From Solibacillus daqui (GTDB lineage: Bacteria > Bacillota > Bacilli > Bacillales_A > Planococcaceae): a stretch of 64,000 nt of DNA. Where the stretch lies: NCBI RefSeq assembly GCF_028747805.1, contig NZ_CP114887.1, positions 117,501-181,500 of the forward strand, given 5' to 3'. Under the pieces are notes generated by a model. It was not told where the DNA came from. It did not search any database and saw only the letters and a list, made by a program, of their open reading frames with translations. How positions within the stretch are numbered: the first letter of the stretch is position 1; each line of letters opens with the position of its first letter. The translations under genes and the position numbers were made by a program. Below are positions 19,845-29,227 of this stretch, in pieces.

Positions 19845-20552
19845 GTGAAAAATTCGGACCGTTTTTTAACGGCATTTAATCGCATTGACCACACAATGCG
19901 TGACATTGTTGATGCAAAGGGTTTTATGGCCTTTTATAGGTTAATTGACCAAGCGAAAAACAAGAGCCCACTTGTACGTAAATATGAGGACGACCTGCGT
20001 TCATTTGCCGATTTACGCAATGCAATTGTGCATAACCGTACATCGATGGAATATGTAATTGCAGAGCCACATACCGAAATTGTTGAAAAAATTGAGCATA
20101 TTGATGAAGCAATCGCTAAACCAAAGCTCGTTGGACAACTGTATCGTAAGCGCGTGTATACACTTCAAACGACGGATTCCTTACAACATGCATTAAAGGT
20201 AATTCGTAAGAAAAAGTATACACAATTCCCCGTTTATGATGAACGCAAGCGGTTTCAAGGGCTTGTGACAACGGTTGGAATTACAAACTGGCTCGCCACG
20301 ACCATAACAGGGGCAAAATTGCAGGTACCAAATCACATGCCAATAGTAAAAGACATTTTACAACATGAAAAAAACAAAAAAAATTATCAATTTATTAGTC
20401 GCTTTCTGACGATTTATGAGGCAGAGGAAATTTTTAAACTTGGTGTCGAGCGTGGACGTCGTTTTGAAGCATTACTCATCACCGAGCATGGGCGTCCACA
20501 CCAAAAACTGATTGGTATTGTAACACCAATCGATATTATGAAGGTGGACTAG
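19845..20552 (+). CDS. CBS-domain protein with HEPN-like N terminus
   Basis: 235 residues. The C-terminal part (about 100-235) holds a CBS pair, with segments LQHALKVIRKKKYTQFPVYD and LIGIVTPIDIMKVD. The helical N-terminal part contains LRNAIVHNR, matching the R-x4-H motif of HEPN domains. CBS pairs bind adenine nucleotides, so this may be a nucleotide-gated regulator; RNase activity of the HEPN part is only a possibility. GTG start after CAGGATGGG. Converges on the YetF gene with a 17-base overlap. Confidence 0.8.
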   Translation: MKNSDRFLTAFNRIDHTMRDIVDAKGFMAFYRLIDQAKNKSPLVRKYEDDLRSFADLRNAIVHNRTSMEYVIAEPHTEIVEKIEHIDEAIAKPKLVGQLYRKRVYTLQTTDSLQHALKVIRKKKYTQFPVYDERKRFQGLVTTVGITNWLATTITGAKLQVPNHMPIVKDILQHEKNKKNYQFISRFLTIYEAEEIFKLGVERGRRFEALLITEHGRPHQKLIGIVTPIDIMKVD

Positions 20553-21237
20553 CGTTTTTCAGGCTAATGTAGAACGAGCCATTTTCTAAAATTTGTACAT
20601 AATATATTGCTTCAACATCATGCAAGTTTTTCTTTGATAACTTTTTCAAGAGCCATTCTTCCGTTAATTGTAGCTTGTCTAAGTTTTCATAAATAACTTG
20701 ACCATCGGAAACAAGTTCAGTTGGTAAATATTGTGGAGCTGGAGCGGATACATGTACGTCTTCTTTTGTAGCGGTACGAGCAAGTGGCTTCTTCATGACG
20801 CTTAAATTTCCATTGGTTTCAAAAACAGCGTGCAGTACTTCGTCGAAAGAAAAAATACTTTGTTCACGTAATAGCATTGCTAGTTCATCGGTATGAAGGC
20901 GCGCTTTTTTGAGATGATCATTTAAGATGATGCCATTTTGAATGACAATCATCGGTTTGTCATCAAATAATACACGGGCCTTTTTGGATTTTAATGATAC
21001 GAAACTCACCGATATGGTTAACACTGTCCACCAGATGAGTGCAACAAGACCGTCTAAAAAAGGTGTTTCTACTTGTGCAGATATTTCAGCGGCAATCGAG
21101 CCGAATGTTATACCAGTAACATAATGGAAGAACGTAAGTTGGCTTAATTGTTTTTTTCCAATAATGCGTGCGAGTAGGAGTATTGCAAAAAACGCAAAAC
21201 TTGAACGAATTAGCATTTCCCATAAATTTAATTCCAT
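20536..21237 (-). CDS. DUF421 (YetF-like) membrane protein
   Basis: 233 residues. Three N-terminal membrane helices include RIIGKKQLSQLTFFHYVTGI and FGSIAAE. A cytoplasmic domain with the family's KPMIVIQNG and LHTDELAMLLREQ motifs follows. YetF-type proteins are widespread in spore formers, several of them under sporulation control, with unclear biochemistry. The start at 21237 is set by AAGGAG eight bases upstream; the two Met/Val codons before it overlap that site. Confidence 0.88.
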   Translation of the reverse strand: MELNLWEMLIRSSFAFFAILLLARIIGKKQLSQLTFFHYVTGITFGSIAAEISAQVETPFLDGLVALIWWTVLTISVSFVSLKSKKARVLFDDKPMIVIQNGIILNDHLKKARLHTDELAMLLREQSIFSFDEVLHAVFETNGNLSVMKKPLARTATKEDVHVSAPAPQYLPTELVSDGQVIYENLDKLQLTEEWLLKKLSKKNLHDVEAIYYVQILENGSFYISLKNASPPS

Positions 21238-21318
21238 TGACATCACTCCTTATAATCGGTAGCATGGACAAAAAATAATGGAATTATGCGATTTATCAAA
21301 GAGAAAGAATGTGAAAAT

Positions 21319-22518
21319 ATGTCGACAACAACCGTGAAACAATCGAATCCAATCTATCCAATTATGGTCGCAATTGGCGTTTGTCACTTAATTAATGATA
21401 CGATGCAAGCTGTTATTCCTGCGATGTTTCCGTTACTTGAGCGTGATTTAGGGCTAACGTTCACACAGCTTGGGATGATTTCGTTTGTGTTAAATATGTT
21501 TGCAAGTTTACTACAGCCTGCAGTTGGGTTTATGACAGATAAACGCCCATTTCCGTATGCATTACCACTTGGGATGGTGAGCTCGTTTATTGGGTTGTCT
21601 TTACTCGTTTTATCTACGCAATATTGGATGATTTTAGTGTCGGTATTATTTTTAGGGCTTGGCTCAGCGGTGTTTCACCCAGAAGGCTCACGTGTATCAT
21701 TTATGGCAGCAGGGAATAAGCGTGGTTTAGCACAGTCTATTTATCAAGTGGGGGGCAATTCAGGACAAGCGCTCGCTCCATTACTAAGTGCATTTGTTAT
21801 TTTACCCTTTGGTATGAAGGGTGCAGCGATGGTATTAGTACTAACATCGATAGGGATTTTTTTATTAACGAAAATTTCCGCTTGGTATAAGCGCCAACTA
21901 GAGGCAGAAAAATTGTCGAAAGTCAAAAGAGTGCTTGTTTCATCACTCCCTCCATTAACAAAAAAACAAGTGGGCTTTGCGCTTGTTGTGCTGTTATTTA
22001 TTATTTTTGCGCGTTCATTTTATGTTACGAATATGACGAGTTTCTATGTATTTTATTTAATTGATCAGTATGGGATATCGGTAGAACGAGGTCAGTTATT
22101 TATTTTCATTTTTATGGCGCTAGGTGTTGTTGGAACGTTTTTTGGAGGACCATTGTCGGATAAATATGGACGTAAAAATATTATTTTATTATCGGTAATT
22201 GTGCCGATTCCATTTTGTTTAGCATTACCGTTTGTTCCGCTTTATGTTGCCTTAGTATTGCTCATTATTATTGGAATGCTTATTATGATTAGCTTTACTG
22301 TGACAGTTGTTTATGCGCAGGAGCTTGTCCCATCCAAGATTGGAACGATGGCTGGATTAACCGTTGGTGTGGCGTTTGGTATGGGGGCGATTGGCTCAGT
22401 TGTCATTGGAATAGTCATGGATATGATGGGTATTCGCTTTACGATGATCGCCGTGTCGTTTTTAACATTACTATTGTTTGTGGCATTTTTATTACCAAAG
22501 GATAATGCATCAACTTAA
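21319..22518 (+). CDS. MFS exporter, fosmidomycin-resistance (Fsr) type
   Basis: About 399 residues with twelve membrane helices. The Fsr-like opening CHLINDTMQAVIPAMFPLLE is followed by SRVSFMAAGNKRGLAQSIYQ after helix 4 and GGPLSDKYGRKN in the central loop. It is a proton-coupled drug/metabolite exporter; the substrate here is unknown. The start at 21319 is preferred, but the ribosome site is weak and an in-frame ATG lies at 21286. A repeat element and terminator follow. Confidence 0.87.
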   Translation: MSTTTVKQSNPIYPIMVAIGVCHLINDTMQAVIPAMFPLLERDLGLTFTQLGMISFVLNMFASLLQPAVGFMTDKRPFPYALPLGMVSSFIGLSLLVLSTQYWMILVSVLFLGLGSAVFHPEGSRVSFMAAGNKRGLAQSIYQVGGNSGQALAPLLSAFVILPFGMKGAAMVLVLTSIGIFLLTKISAWYKRQLEAEKLSKVKRVLVSSLPPLTKKQVGFALVVLLFIIFARSFYVTNMTSFYVFYLIDQYGISVERGQLFIFIFMALGVVGTFFGGPLSDKYGRKNIILLSVIVPIPFCLALPFVPLYVALVLLIIIGMLIMISFTVTVVYAQELVPSKIGTMAGLTVGVAFGMGAIGSVVIGIVMDMMGIRFTMIAVSFLTLLLFVAFLLPKDNAST

Positions 22519-22522
22519 CTTG

Positions 22523-22630
22523 ATTCAGAGGGGGTTCAAACTGGCTGAATAGATGAACTTAGATTAAGAGCGCCGCGTCGTGCGCAAAACCTAAGTGACC
22601 ATCACATATTGGTCAATGTCCCCGGCGGAA
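22523..22630. repeat. composite structured repeat, copy at 22.5 kb (modules A, C, palindrome)
   Basis: Module A is ATTCAG...CTGAAT (22523-22550) enclosing GGGGTTCAAAC. Module C is a hairpin with ACTTAG (22557-22562) pairing with CTAAGT (22591-22596) around a CGC-GTCGT-GCG core. Then comes TGACCA...TGGTCA (22596-22615) and the junction CCCCGGCGGA. The same modules occur at 38.5 and 57.5 kb in other combinations. No gene is present. Confidence 0.75.
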
Positions 22631-22632
22631 AA

Positions 22633-22672
22633 GGGAGGTTGAAAGATAATAATATCAACCACCCTTTTTTAT
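22633..22672 (+). terminator. terminator after MFS gene
   Basis: GGGAGGTTGA pairs with TCAACCACCC apart from an A-A mismatch, and six T follow. Confidence 0.85.
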
Positions 22673-22746
22673 TAATCAACCTAACATTGAGTAAATTTAC
22701 TAACAAAAAATGGATTGATTTCAGTGTTCTTTTTTTGAGTGTATTT

Positions 22747-22782
22747 GAAAAAAAGCTGTTCCAATAATGTGGAAACAGCTTT
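22747..22782 (-). terminator. terminator of Usp gene
   Basis: On the minus strand AAAGCTGTTTCC pairs with GGAACAGCTTT, with seven T after the stem, immediately past the stop. Confidence 0.85.
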
Positions 22783-22787
22783 CACTA

Positions 22788-23471
22788 CTATTCTTTTGAT
22801 AGAAAACATTCTTTTGGGATAATATCAATATGATTTACAAATCCCTCTGTAATATCTACCTCATGAAGTTTTCCGTTATAGTTAAATTTAAATATCCCAT
22901 TATCAAAATCAGTGCCAATCTCTTTAAAGAAAATCCCTTCAAGCGATACAAATTTTGGGCAAGTGAACGCTACTTTATACTGCTGGTTTTCTTCGACCAA
23001 GTAAGCACGCACACCTTTTTCGTAAATGTCGATCAACTCGTCTTCAGATGGGCGCTTTACTGAAACGATGTGGAAGTCTACGAATGGGATTTCTTTTAAT
23101 AATACATTTAAGAAGGAACCTTTCGTAATTTCCTCCCAACGACTTTGAGCACTTTGCCCAACGATAATTTGTGTAATATTGAAGTCAATAGCCATTTCTG
23201 TAATAACTTTGTGAATAGGGCGTTTTTCATTGTCTTTAATAATGATTTTTTCAATTTCTAATTCTTCAGCTAATTGTTTCCACTGCTCAATATAGCCAGA
23301 TTTTTCAGCATCAAATGCGTCAAGTGGCTTTGAATCAACCGTTAAAACATATAATGGGCAATCGAGTAAAGTAGCAAGCTTGTGTCCACGGCGAATTAAT
23401 CGTTCACCATTTTGACCGTAATACACACAAACTAAAATACTTTCATCCATTCGGCCTTTTACATATTTCAT
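22788..23471 (-). CDS. stand-alone KdpD-type universal stress domain protein
   Basis: About 227 residues. Residues 8-145 match the Usp domain found inside KdpD potassium sensors: ILVCVYYGQNGERLIRRGHK, FDAEKSGYI, DNEKRP, and TQIIVGQSAQSRWEEITKGS. The histidine-kinase and membrane parts of KdpD are absent, and the last 80 residues are a separate beta-rich tail. Usp domains in KdpD bind c-di-AMP in firmicutes, so this could be a c-di-AMP or nucleotide receptor linked to ion balance (inference). ATG at 23471 fits GAGGTG nine bases upstream. It is divergent from the Mrp operon. Confidence 0.82.
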   Translation of the reverse strand: MKYVKGRMDESILVCVYYGQNGERLIRRGHKLATLLDCPLYVLTVDSKPLDAFDAEKSGYIEQWKQLAEELEIEKIIIKDNEKRPIHKVITEMAIDFNITQIIVGQSAQSRWEEITKGSFLNVLLKEIPFVDFHIVSVKRPSEDELIDIYEKGVRAYLVEENQQYKVAFTCPKFVSLEGIFFKEIGTDFDNGIFKFNYNGKLHEVDITEGFVNHIDIIPKECFLSKE

Positions 23472-23811
23472 TTTAGTTCGCACCTCGTTTTCTTATTCTA
23501 TAATACTGTATTAAAATGTACTTTTTTGAGAATTTAAGTATAAAAGAGTTAATAATGATGCTATTACAGTGCATTGGATACATGATTATTGTATACTAAA
23601 ACTGTAATGTTTCCTGTTGTTTAGTGATTTTTACATAATAATTTATAATTGGATATATTAATTAGTGATGTCCACACTAGTTGAGTGGGACAGTTTCACT
23701 ATATGCCACATTATTATGAAGTGAGTTAAATGGTTAGTCAAGTGTCATCGTCTTGCTGATATTACTATACATAGCATACATTGACTTTTAATATGTAGGA
23801 GGTTTTTGCTT
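23472..23811. other. intergenic region between usp and mrp operon
   Basis: About 340 AT-rich bases hold the divergent control region. Short inverted repeats such as AGTG...CACT near 23685-23705 are visible, but I found no known riboswitch or convincing long hairpin. The mrpA ribosome site TAGGAGG is at 23796-23802. Confidence 0.5.
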
Positions 23812-26220
23812 TTGAGTGTTGCATTGTCGATTTTACTACCGTTCATTGCTGCGGCCTTTATTCCGTTTTTATACAGGCGAGTTAACAAGGTTCATTTAGG
23901 ATGGTTTGTTTTAGTCGTGCCTGTCGTATTATTTTCGTATTTAGCTACTTTTATCCCTCGAATTGCCCGTGGCGAAACCTTTATAAACACGTTCGAGTGG
24001 ATCCCCTCTTATGATATTAACATTACCACCTATTTAGACGGTTTGAGCATGATCTTTGGTTTGCTTATTACCGGAGTAGGTAGTCTAGTAATCCTTTATT
24101 CTATTTTCTACCTTTCATCAAAAGAATCTTTGCATCACTTTTATTGCTACCTGCTGCTGTTTATGGGGGCAATGTTAGGTGTTGTATTTTCCGACAACTT
24201 AATGGTCCTTTATGCGTTTTGGGAGTTAACAAGCGTTTCGTCATTCCTATTAATCGCCTTTTGGCATCACCGTAAAGCATCACGTGCTGGTGCGCGTAAA
24301 GCGATGACAATCACCGTTTCGGGTGGTGTGGCGATGTTAGCTGGTTTTTTAATGCTGTATGTGGCTTCAGGGACATTTAGCATACGAGAAATTTTAGCGA
24401 ATTTAGATGCTGTGCAAGCAAGCTCCTACTTTGTGCCAGCAATGTGCTTAGTATTACTAGGTGCATTTACGAAATCAGCACAATTTCCGTTTCATATTTG
24501 GTTACCGGATGCGATGGAAGCACCAACACCAGTATCGGCTTATCTTCACTCGGCAACGATGGTTAAAGCAGGTATTTATCTGGTAGCACGTACGACACCT
24601 ATTTTTGGTGGACATGAGGTATGGTTTTGGTCGGTTAGTGCTGTCGGATTAGTGACCTTGTTCTGGGGTTCATTTAATGCGGTAAAGCAGTTTGACTTAA
24701 AAGCGTTACTTGCATATTCAACAATTAGTCAGCTTGGCTTGATTATGAGTTTGTTTGGGCTAGGTTCGGCGGCGCTATCGTTGGGCTATTCTCCAGACAC
24801 GGTTATTTATACGCAAGCAACATTTGCGGCGTTGTTTCATTTAATTAACCACTCAACCTTTAAAGGTGCGCTATTTATGATGGTTGGTATTGTCGACCAT
24901 GAAGTTGGTACGCGTGATATCCGTCGTTTAGGTGGTTTAATGTCATTGATGCCGTTGACTTTTACGATTGCGGTTATAGGAAGTTTCTCAATGGCTGGGT
25001 TACCGCCTTTTAACGGTTTTTTAAGTAAGGAAATGTTCTTTGCAGCTACGTTAAAAATTACGCAGCTTGATATTTTCTCGCTCGATGCGGTTGGGTTAAT
25101 ATTCCCGATTGTGGCATGGGTTGCGAGTATTTTTACGTTTATTTACTGTGTCATTATTGTAAATCGTACATTCTTTGGAAAGTTACAGCCTGATCGTTTA
25201 GAAAAGCCACCACATGAAGCTCCGATAGGCATGTTAATTTCACCGTATATTTTAATCGCACTTGTTATTGGTATTTTTATTTTCCCGAATGTGTTGGGGC
25301 ATTATATTTTAAGTCCTGCGATGGCGAGTGTTTATCCGTCTTTCCCATCAGTGGATGAGTTGACACCACATATTGCAGCATGGCATGGCTATATTAATAC
25401 GGAACTCATTATGACATTTGGAGTTGTAGTCGTTGGTATTTTCCTATATAGAACACTGAAAAAATGGCGTCCGATGTATCAGCTAATTCCGCAAAAGTAT
25501 ACGCTAAATGGGATTTACGAGCGTGTGATCGGCTCGAGTGAGCAGTATTCTGGTGCGTTAACGAAGTTTTATATGAACGGTAAATTAACGTATTATTTCA
25601 TCTATATTTACGTGTTTTTTGTAGCGATTTTAGCGGGTTATATGATGTATGCGGATTTGTTTAGTTGGAATCCGAGCAATGATTCGGTTATTGAGCCTTA
25701 TGAACTCCTATTAGTGTTTGTCATGATTGCAGCAGCAGTTGCGATTATCTTCGCGAAGCAGCGTATTACGGCGGTACTGTTAAACGGGGTACTTGGTTAT
25801 TCGGTGGCGTTTTTCTTTGTGGTGTTCCGGGCTCCTGATTTAGCATTAACACAGCTCGTTGTAGAATCCGTAACAACAGCGTTATTCTTACTTTCGTTTA
25901 AGTTTTTACCTAAATTGCAGCCAGAAAGTGGATCGAAAGCATGGGAGTTTACGAAGGTTACAATTTCGATTGTAGTTGGTGCAACGGTGACGTTAATTGG
26001 TTTAGCTGTCATGAATTATGACAAATTTGAACCGATTTCTGCGTACTTTGAAGACTCGTACAACTTAGCGGGAGGAAAAAATATCGTCAATACGATTTTA
26101 GGTGATTTCCGGGCATTTGATACGATGTTGGAAGTAGTCGTGTTATTTATTGCAGGGCTGGGCGTCTATACACTCATTAAGCTAAAGGCGAAAAAGGAGG
26201 GTAAAGACGTTGAAGATTAA
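23812..26220 (+). CDS. mrpA: Mrp Na+/H+ antiporter subunit A
   Basis: About 802 residues, the usual size for MrpA. It has roughly 20 membrane helices. The NuoL-like proton-channel core contains LYAFWELTSVSSFLLIAFWH, HIWLPDAMEAPTPVSAYLHS and STFKGALFMMVGIVDHEVGT. The C-terminal part fuses an NuoJ-like/MrpB-like segment with FRAPDLALTQLVVES. TTG start at 23812, nine bases after AGGAGG; another TTG at 23806 is too close. First gene of mrpABCDEFG, which exchanges cytoplasmic Na+ for H+ and supports alkaline and salt tolerance. Confidence 0.96.
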   Translation: MSVALSILLPFIAAAFIPFLYRRVNKVHLGWFVLVVPVVLFSYLATFIPRIARGETFINTFEWIPSYDINITTYLDGLSMIFGLLITGVGSLVILYSIFYLSSKESLHHFYCYLLLFMGAMLGVVFSDNLMVLYAFWELTSVSSFLLIAFWHHRKASRAGARKAMTITVSGGVAMLAGFLMLYVASGTFSIREILANLDAVQASSYFVPAMCLVLLGAFTKSAQFPFHIWLPDAMEAPTPVSAYLHSATMVKAGIYLVARTTPIFGGHEVWFWSVSAVGLVTLFWGSFNAVKQFDLKALLAYSTISQLGLIMSLFGLGSAALSLGYSPDTVIYTQATFAALFHLINHSTFKGALFMMVGIVDHEVGTRDIRRLGGLMSLMPLTFTIAVIGSFSMAGLPPFNGFLSKEMFFAATLKITQLDIFSLDAVGLIFPIVAWVASIFTFIYCVIIVNRTFFGKLQPDRLEKPPHEAPIGMLISPYILIALVIGIFIFPNVLGHYILSPAMASVYPSFPSVDELTPHIAAWHGYINTELIMTFGVVVVGIFLYRTLKKWRPMYQLIPQKYTLNGIYERVIGSSEQYSGALTKFYMNGKLTYYFIYIYVFFVAILAGYMMYADLFSWNPSNDSVIEPYELLLVFVMIAAAVAIIFAKQRITAVLLNGVLGYSVAFFFVVFRAPDLALTQLVVESVTTALFLLSFKFLPKLQPESGSKAWEFTKVTISIVVGATVTLIGLAVMNYDKFEPISAYFEDSYNLAGGKNIVNTILGDFRAFDTMLEVVVLFIAGLGVYTLIKLKAKKEGKDVED

Positions 26221-26632
26221 TGATGTAATTTTAAAAACCGTCGTTCGTGGTGTTGTATTCATTGTTTTTACGCTTGGTATGTACCTATTTTTTGCAGGAC
26301 ATAATGCACCAGGTGGCGGCTTTATTGGTGGGCTTGTGCTCGGCTCTGGTATTGTCCTTTTGTATTTAACGTACGATATCGAAACGGTGCATAAAGGGAT
26401 GCCTTTTGATTTTAAAAAGGTCGCTGCATTGGGTGTACTGCTTGCAACGGGTACTGCTATAGCCTCATTGTTTTTTGATGCACCATTCTTAACTCAAACA
26501 GCTGGCTATTTTGACATTCCCTTATTAGGGGAAAAGCATCTATCAACTGTAACAATTTTTGAAGCAGGTGTAGCACTGACCGTAGTGGGTACGCTTGTAA
26601 CGATTATTTTAAATATAAGTGAGGATGAATAG
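26210..26632 (+). CDS. mrpB: Mrp Na+/H+ antiporter subunit B
   Basis: 140 residues, four membrane helices and the MnhB signature FFAGHNAPGGGFIGGLVLGSG. TTG start nine bases after AAAAAGGAGG, overlapping the mrpA stop by 11 bases. Required for assembly of the Mrp complex in the membrane. Confidence 0.95.
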   Translation: MKINDVILKTVVRGVVFIVFTLGMYLFFAGHNAPGGGFIGGLVLGSGIVLLYLTYDIETVHKGMPFDFKKVAALGVLLATGTAIASLFFDAPFLTQTAGYFDIPLLGEKHLSTVTIFEAGVALTVVGTLVTIILNISEDE

Positions 26633-26633
26633 T

Positions 26634-26972
26634 ATGGAATCATTAATGATTGTGCTGATCGGCATACTCGTGGCAGTCGCTACTTATTTAGTCCTCTCTC
26701 GTAGTGTATTACGTGTAATTGTCGGTACAGCAATATTGTCGCATGCCGTGCATCTTTTACTGTTGACTGTAGGCGGATTAAAAAAGGGAAGCGTGCCAAT
26801 ACTTGGACAGGCGGCTGCACCTTTTACTGATGCTTTACCACAGGCGCTTATTTTAACTGCGATTGTGATTAGCTTTGCGGTAACTGCGTTTTTACTTGTG
26901 CTTGCGTATCGCATGTATTTAACAAATGGTAGTGATGACTTCCATAAGCTTGGAGGGTCATCTGATGAGTAA
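26634..26972 (+). CDS. mrpC: Mrp Na+/H+ antiporter subunit C
   Basis: 112 residues, three helices, NuoK-like. Conserved SHAVHLLLLTVGGL and DALPQALILTAIVISFAVTA match MrpC closely. The ATG at 26634 follows mrpB by one base and is preferred over an upstream in-frame start inside mrpB. Its end overlaps mrpD by eight bases. Confidence 0.95.
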   Translation: MESLMIVLIGILVAVATYLVLSRSVLRVIVGTAILSHAVHLLLLTVGGLKKGSVPILGQAAAPFTDALPQALILTAIVISFAVTAFLLVLAYRMYLTNGSDDFHKLGGSSDE

Positions 26973-28449
26973 TATATTAGTTTTACCATTAATTGTGCCG
27001 ATTATTACGGCCGCATTGTTAGTGTTTTTAAATGATTATATTAAGCTACAGCGAATTGTGAGCTTACTTACGATGATTTTCGTTGCAGGAATATCGGTTG
27101 TTCTGCTGCAGCTTATTCAAACAGAGGGCATACTACGTCTTGATTTTAGTGGATGGCTACCACCTTTTGGTATTTTATTTGTAGGGGATTCATTTTCGGT
27201 ATTGCTTGTATTAACATCAAGCATTGTTACGATACTTTGTTTAATTTATGCGTTTTCAACAATTGGTAAAGAACAAGAAAAAATGTATTTTTATCCGTTT
27301 GTTCTTTTTTTAATAGCGGGTGTTAATGGGTCGTTTTTGACAGGGGATATTTTTAATTTATTTGTGTGCTTTGAGGTAATGCTTCTTGCTTCGTATGCAT
27401 TAATTGCACTTGGTGGTGAGAAGTTTCAATTACGTGAATCGTTAAAATATGTACTCATTAATGTAGTTGCATCATGGATGTTTTTAGTTGCTTTAGCTTA
27501 TTTATATGGCACTGTGAAAACATTAAATATGGCACATATCGCACAGCGCGTAGCAGAGGTCGGACAAGAACCAATGCTAACGTTAGTGTCATTGATCTTT
27601 TTAATTGTCTTTGCGTTAAAGGCGGGGTTACTTTTATTTTTCTGGTTACCGGGCTCGTATAGTGTGCCACCAACAGCGGTACAGGCACTGTTTGCAGCGT
27701 TATTAACAAAGGTCGGGATTTATGCATTATTCCGTACGTTTACGTTAATGTTCCCACTACAACCCGAAATCACGCATACAATTATTGGTGTTATGGCAGG
27801 GATTACGATCATTGCTGGCTGTATGGGTGCTCTATCAGGACGTGATGTGCGTACTATCGCTTCATATAACGTCATTATTGGGGTAGGTTTTATACTGATG
27901 GCTCTTGCGATTGGCAATGAACAAGCCTTTGCTGGAGCTGTGTACTATTTAATTCATGACATAATTGCCAAAGCGTTATTATTCTTATTAATTGGGACAA
28001 TGGTGATGTTAACAGGTGAAATTGTCGTAAAAAATATGAACGGGCTTATCCGAAATTATCCGTTGTTTGGATGGATATACTTTATCACAATGTGTGGGCT
28101 TATTGGGATTCCACCGTTAAGCGGCTTTGTCGGGAAAGTATTAATTGGGCAGGGTGCAGTTGAACAAGGTGCTTATGTATTATTAGCGTTAGGCTTTGGT
28201 TCGAGTATTATTGTGCTGTACTCGCTCCTTCGCATTTTCCTAGCATCGTTTTTCGGGGAAACGTCGATTAGCGAAGAAGACAAACAACCAATGCCAAAAG
28301 GTGCCTATGTTTCATTTGTGTTACTTGCTTTATGCATGATTGGACTAGGTGTCGGTGCGGAAGGGATAGCCATATATGTAAATGATGCGGCTCATACGTT
28401 GGCAAACCCATCCGTGTATATTGAGGCAATTTTAAATACGAATAAATAA
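26965..28449 (+). CDS. mrpD: Mrp Na+/H+ antiporter subunit D
   Basis: 494 residues with about 14 membrane helices, homologous to NuoM/NuoN. NLFVCFEVMLLASYALIALGG carries the conserved glutamate in helix 5. LKAGLLLFFWLPGSYSVPPTAVQALFA holds the key lysine and the proton-channel loop. The start overlaps the mrpC stop region. With MrpA it forms the ion-translocating core. Confidence 0.95.
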   Translation: MSNILVLPLIVPIITAALLVFLNDYIKLQRIVSLLTMIFVAGISVVLLQLIQTEGILRLDFSGWLPPFGILFVGDSFSVLLVLTSSIVTILCLIYAFSTIGKEQEKMYFYPFVLFLIAGVNGSFLTGDIFNLFVCFEVMLLASYALIALGGEKFQLRESLKYVLINVVASWMFLVALAYLYGTVKTLNMAHIAQRVAEVGQEPMLTLVSLIFLIVFALKAGLLLFFWLPGSYSVPPTAVQALFAALLTKVGIYALFRTFTLMFPLQPEITHTIIGVMAGITIIAGCMGALSGRDVRTIASYNVIIGVGFILMALAIGNEQAFAGAVYYLIHDIIAKALLFLLIGTMVMLTGEIVVKNMNGLIRNYPLFGWIYFITMCGLIGIPPLSGFVGKVLIGQGAVEQGAYVLLALGFGSSIIVLYSLLRIFLASFFGETSISEEDKQPMPKGAYVSFVLLALCMIGLGVGAEGIAIYVNDAAHTLANPSVYIEAILNTNK

Positions 28450-28463
28450 AGGAGGGTGAGCGA

Positions 28464-28946
28464 ATGTTTGGACAATTTATTCTAAATTTATTTATTGCTT
28501 CGTTGTGGTTTTTATTAAAAGACGATCCGAATGCTGATTTTACAACATTTATGTCAGGATTCTTTATTGGTACGCTGATTTTATATGCAATGCACCGATT
28601 TTTTGGTACGCAATTTTATTTGCGCCGAGTATTAAAAATTTTGAAGCTCATCCTTTTATTTATTAAAGAGTTATTATTGTCGAGCATCGAAGTGTTAAAG
28701 CAAGTGCTAGATCCACAGCTAAAAATTACACCAGGCATTTTTACATATGAAACATGTCTAGAGGGAGATTGGCAGATTACGGTTTTGGCATTGCTATTAA
28801 CATTAACGCCGGGTTCTGTTGTAATGGAAGTATCCGAAGACGGCAAGACGTTTTATATTCACGCGATGGATATTGTCGAATCGAAGGAAACGGTACTACG
28901 TTCAATTGGTAAGTTTGAAACAGCTATCTGGGAGGTGACACAATGA
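28464..28946 (+). CDS. mrpE: Mrp Na+/H+ antiporter subunit E
   Basis: 160 residues. Two N-terminal hydrophobic segments precede a cytoplasmic domain with LTLTPGSVVMEVSEDGKTFYIHAMDI, typical of MnhE/PhaE. GGAGGGTGA ribosome site before the ATG. Overlaps mrpF by four bases (ATGA). Confidence 0.95.
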   Translation: MFGQFILNLFIASLWFLLKDDPNADFTTFMSGFFIGTLILYAMHRFFGTQFYLRRVLKILKLILLFIKELLLSSIEVLKQVLDPQLKITPGIFTYETCLEGDWQITVLALLLTLTPGSVVMEVSEDGKTFYIHAMDIVESKETVLRSIGKFETAIWEVTQ

Positions 28947-29227
28947 TCGATATCATTTTAAGGGTGGCATTGCTGTTATTTATGGTGGCCATTGCACTGT
29001 CATTAGTACGTGTGATTAAAGGGCCGTCATTACCAGACCGTGCGATTGCACTTGATACGATTGGTGTTAATTTAATTTCAATGATTGCGATTATTTCCAT
29101 TGTGTTAAAGACGAAAGCCTTCTTAGAGGCGATTTTGATTTTAGGAATTTTAGCATTTATCGGGACGATTGCATTCTCGAAATATATTGAAAGAGGTGTC
29201 ATCGTTGAGCGTAAATCAGCTGATTGA
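28943..29227 (+). CDS. mrpF: Mrp Na+/H+ antiporter subunit F
   Basis: 94 residues and three helices, with RVIKGPSLPDRAIALDTIGVN, the MrpF signature. ATG overlaps the mrpE stop; the end overlaps mrpG by 23 bases. Also reported in Bacillus subtilis to affect bile-salt efflux, which cannot be judged here. Confidence 0.95.
   Translation: MIDIILRVALLLFMVAIALSLVRVIKGPSLPDRAIALDTIGVNLISMIAIISIVLKTKAFLEAILILGILAFIGTIAFSKYIERGVIVERKSAD

Noticed and set aside
23472..23811. Ion- or nucleotide-sensing riboswitch upstream of mrpA
   Set aside because: No conserved motif of the c-di-AMP, Na+ or Mg2+ classes could be recognised.
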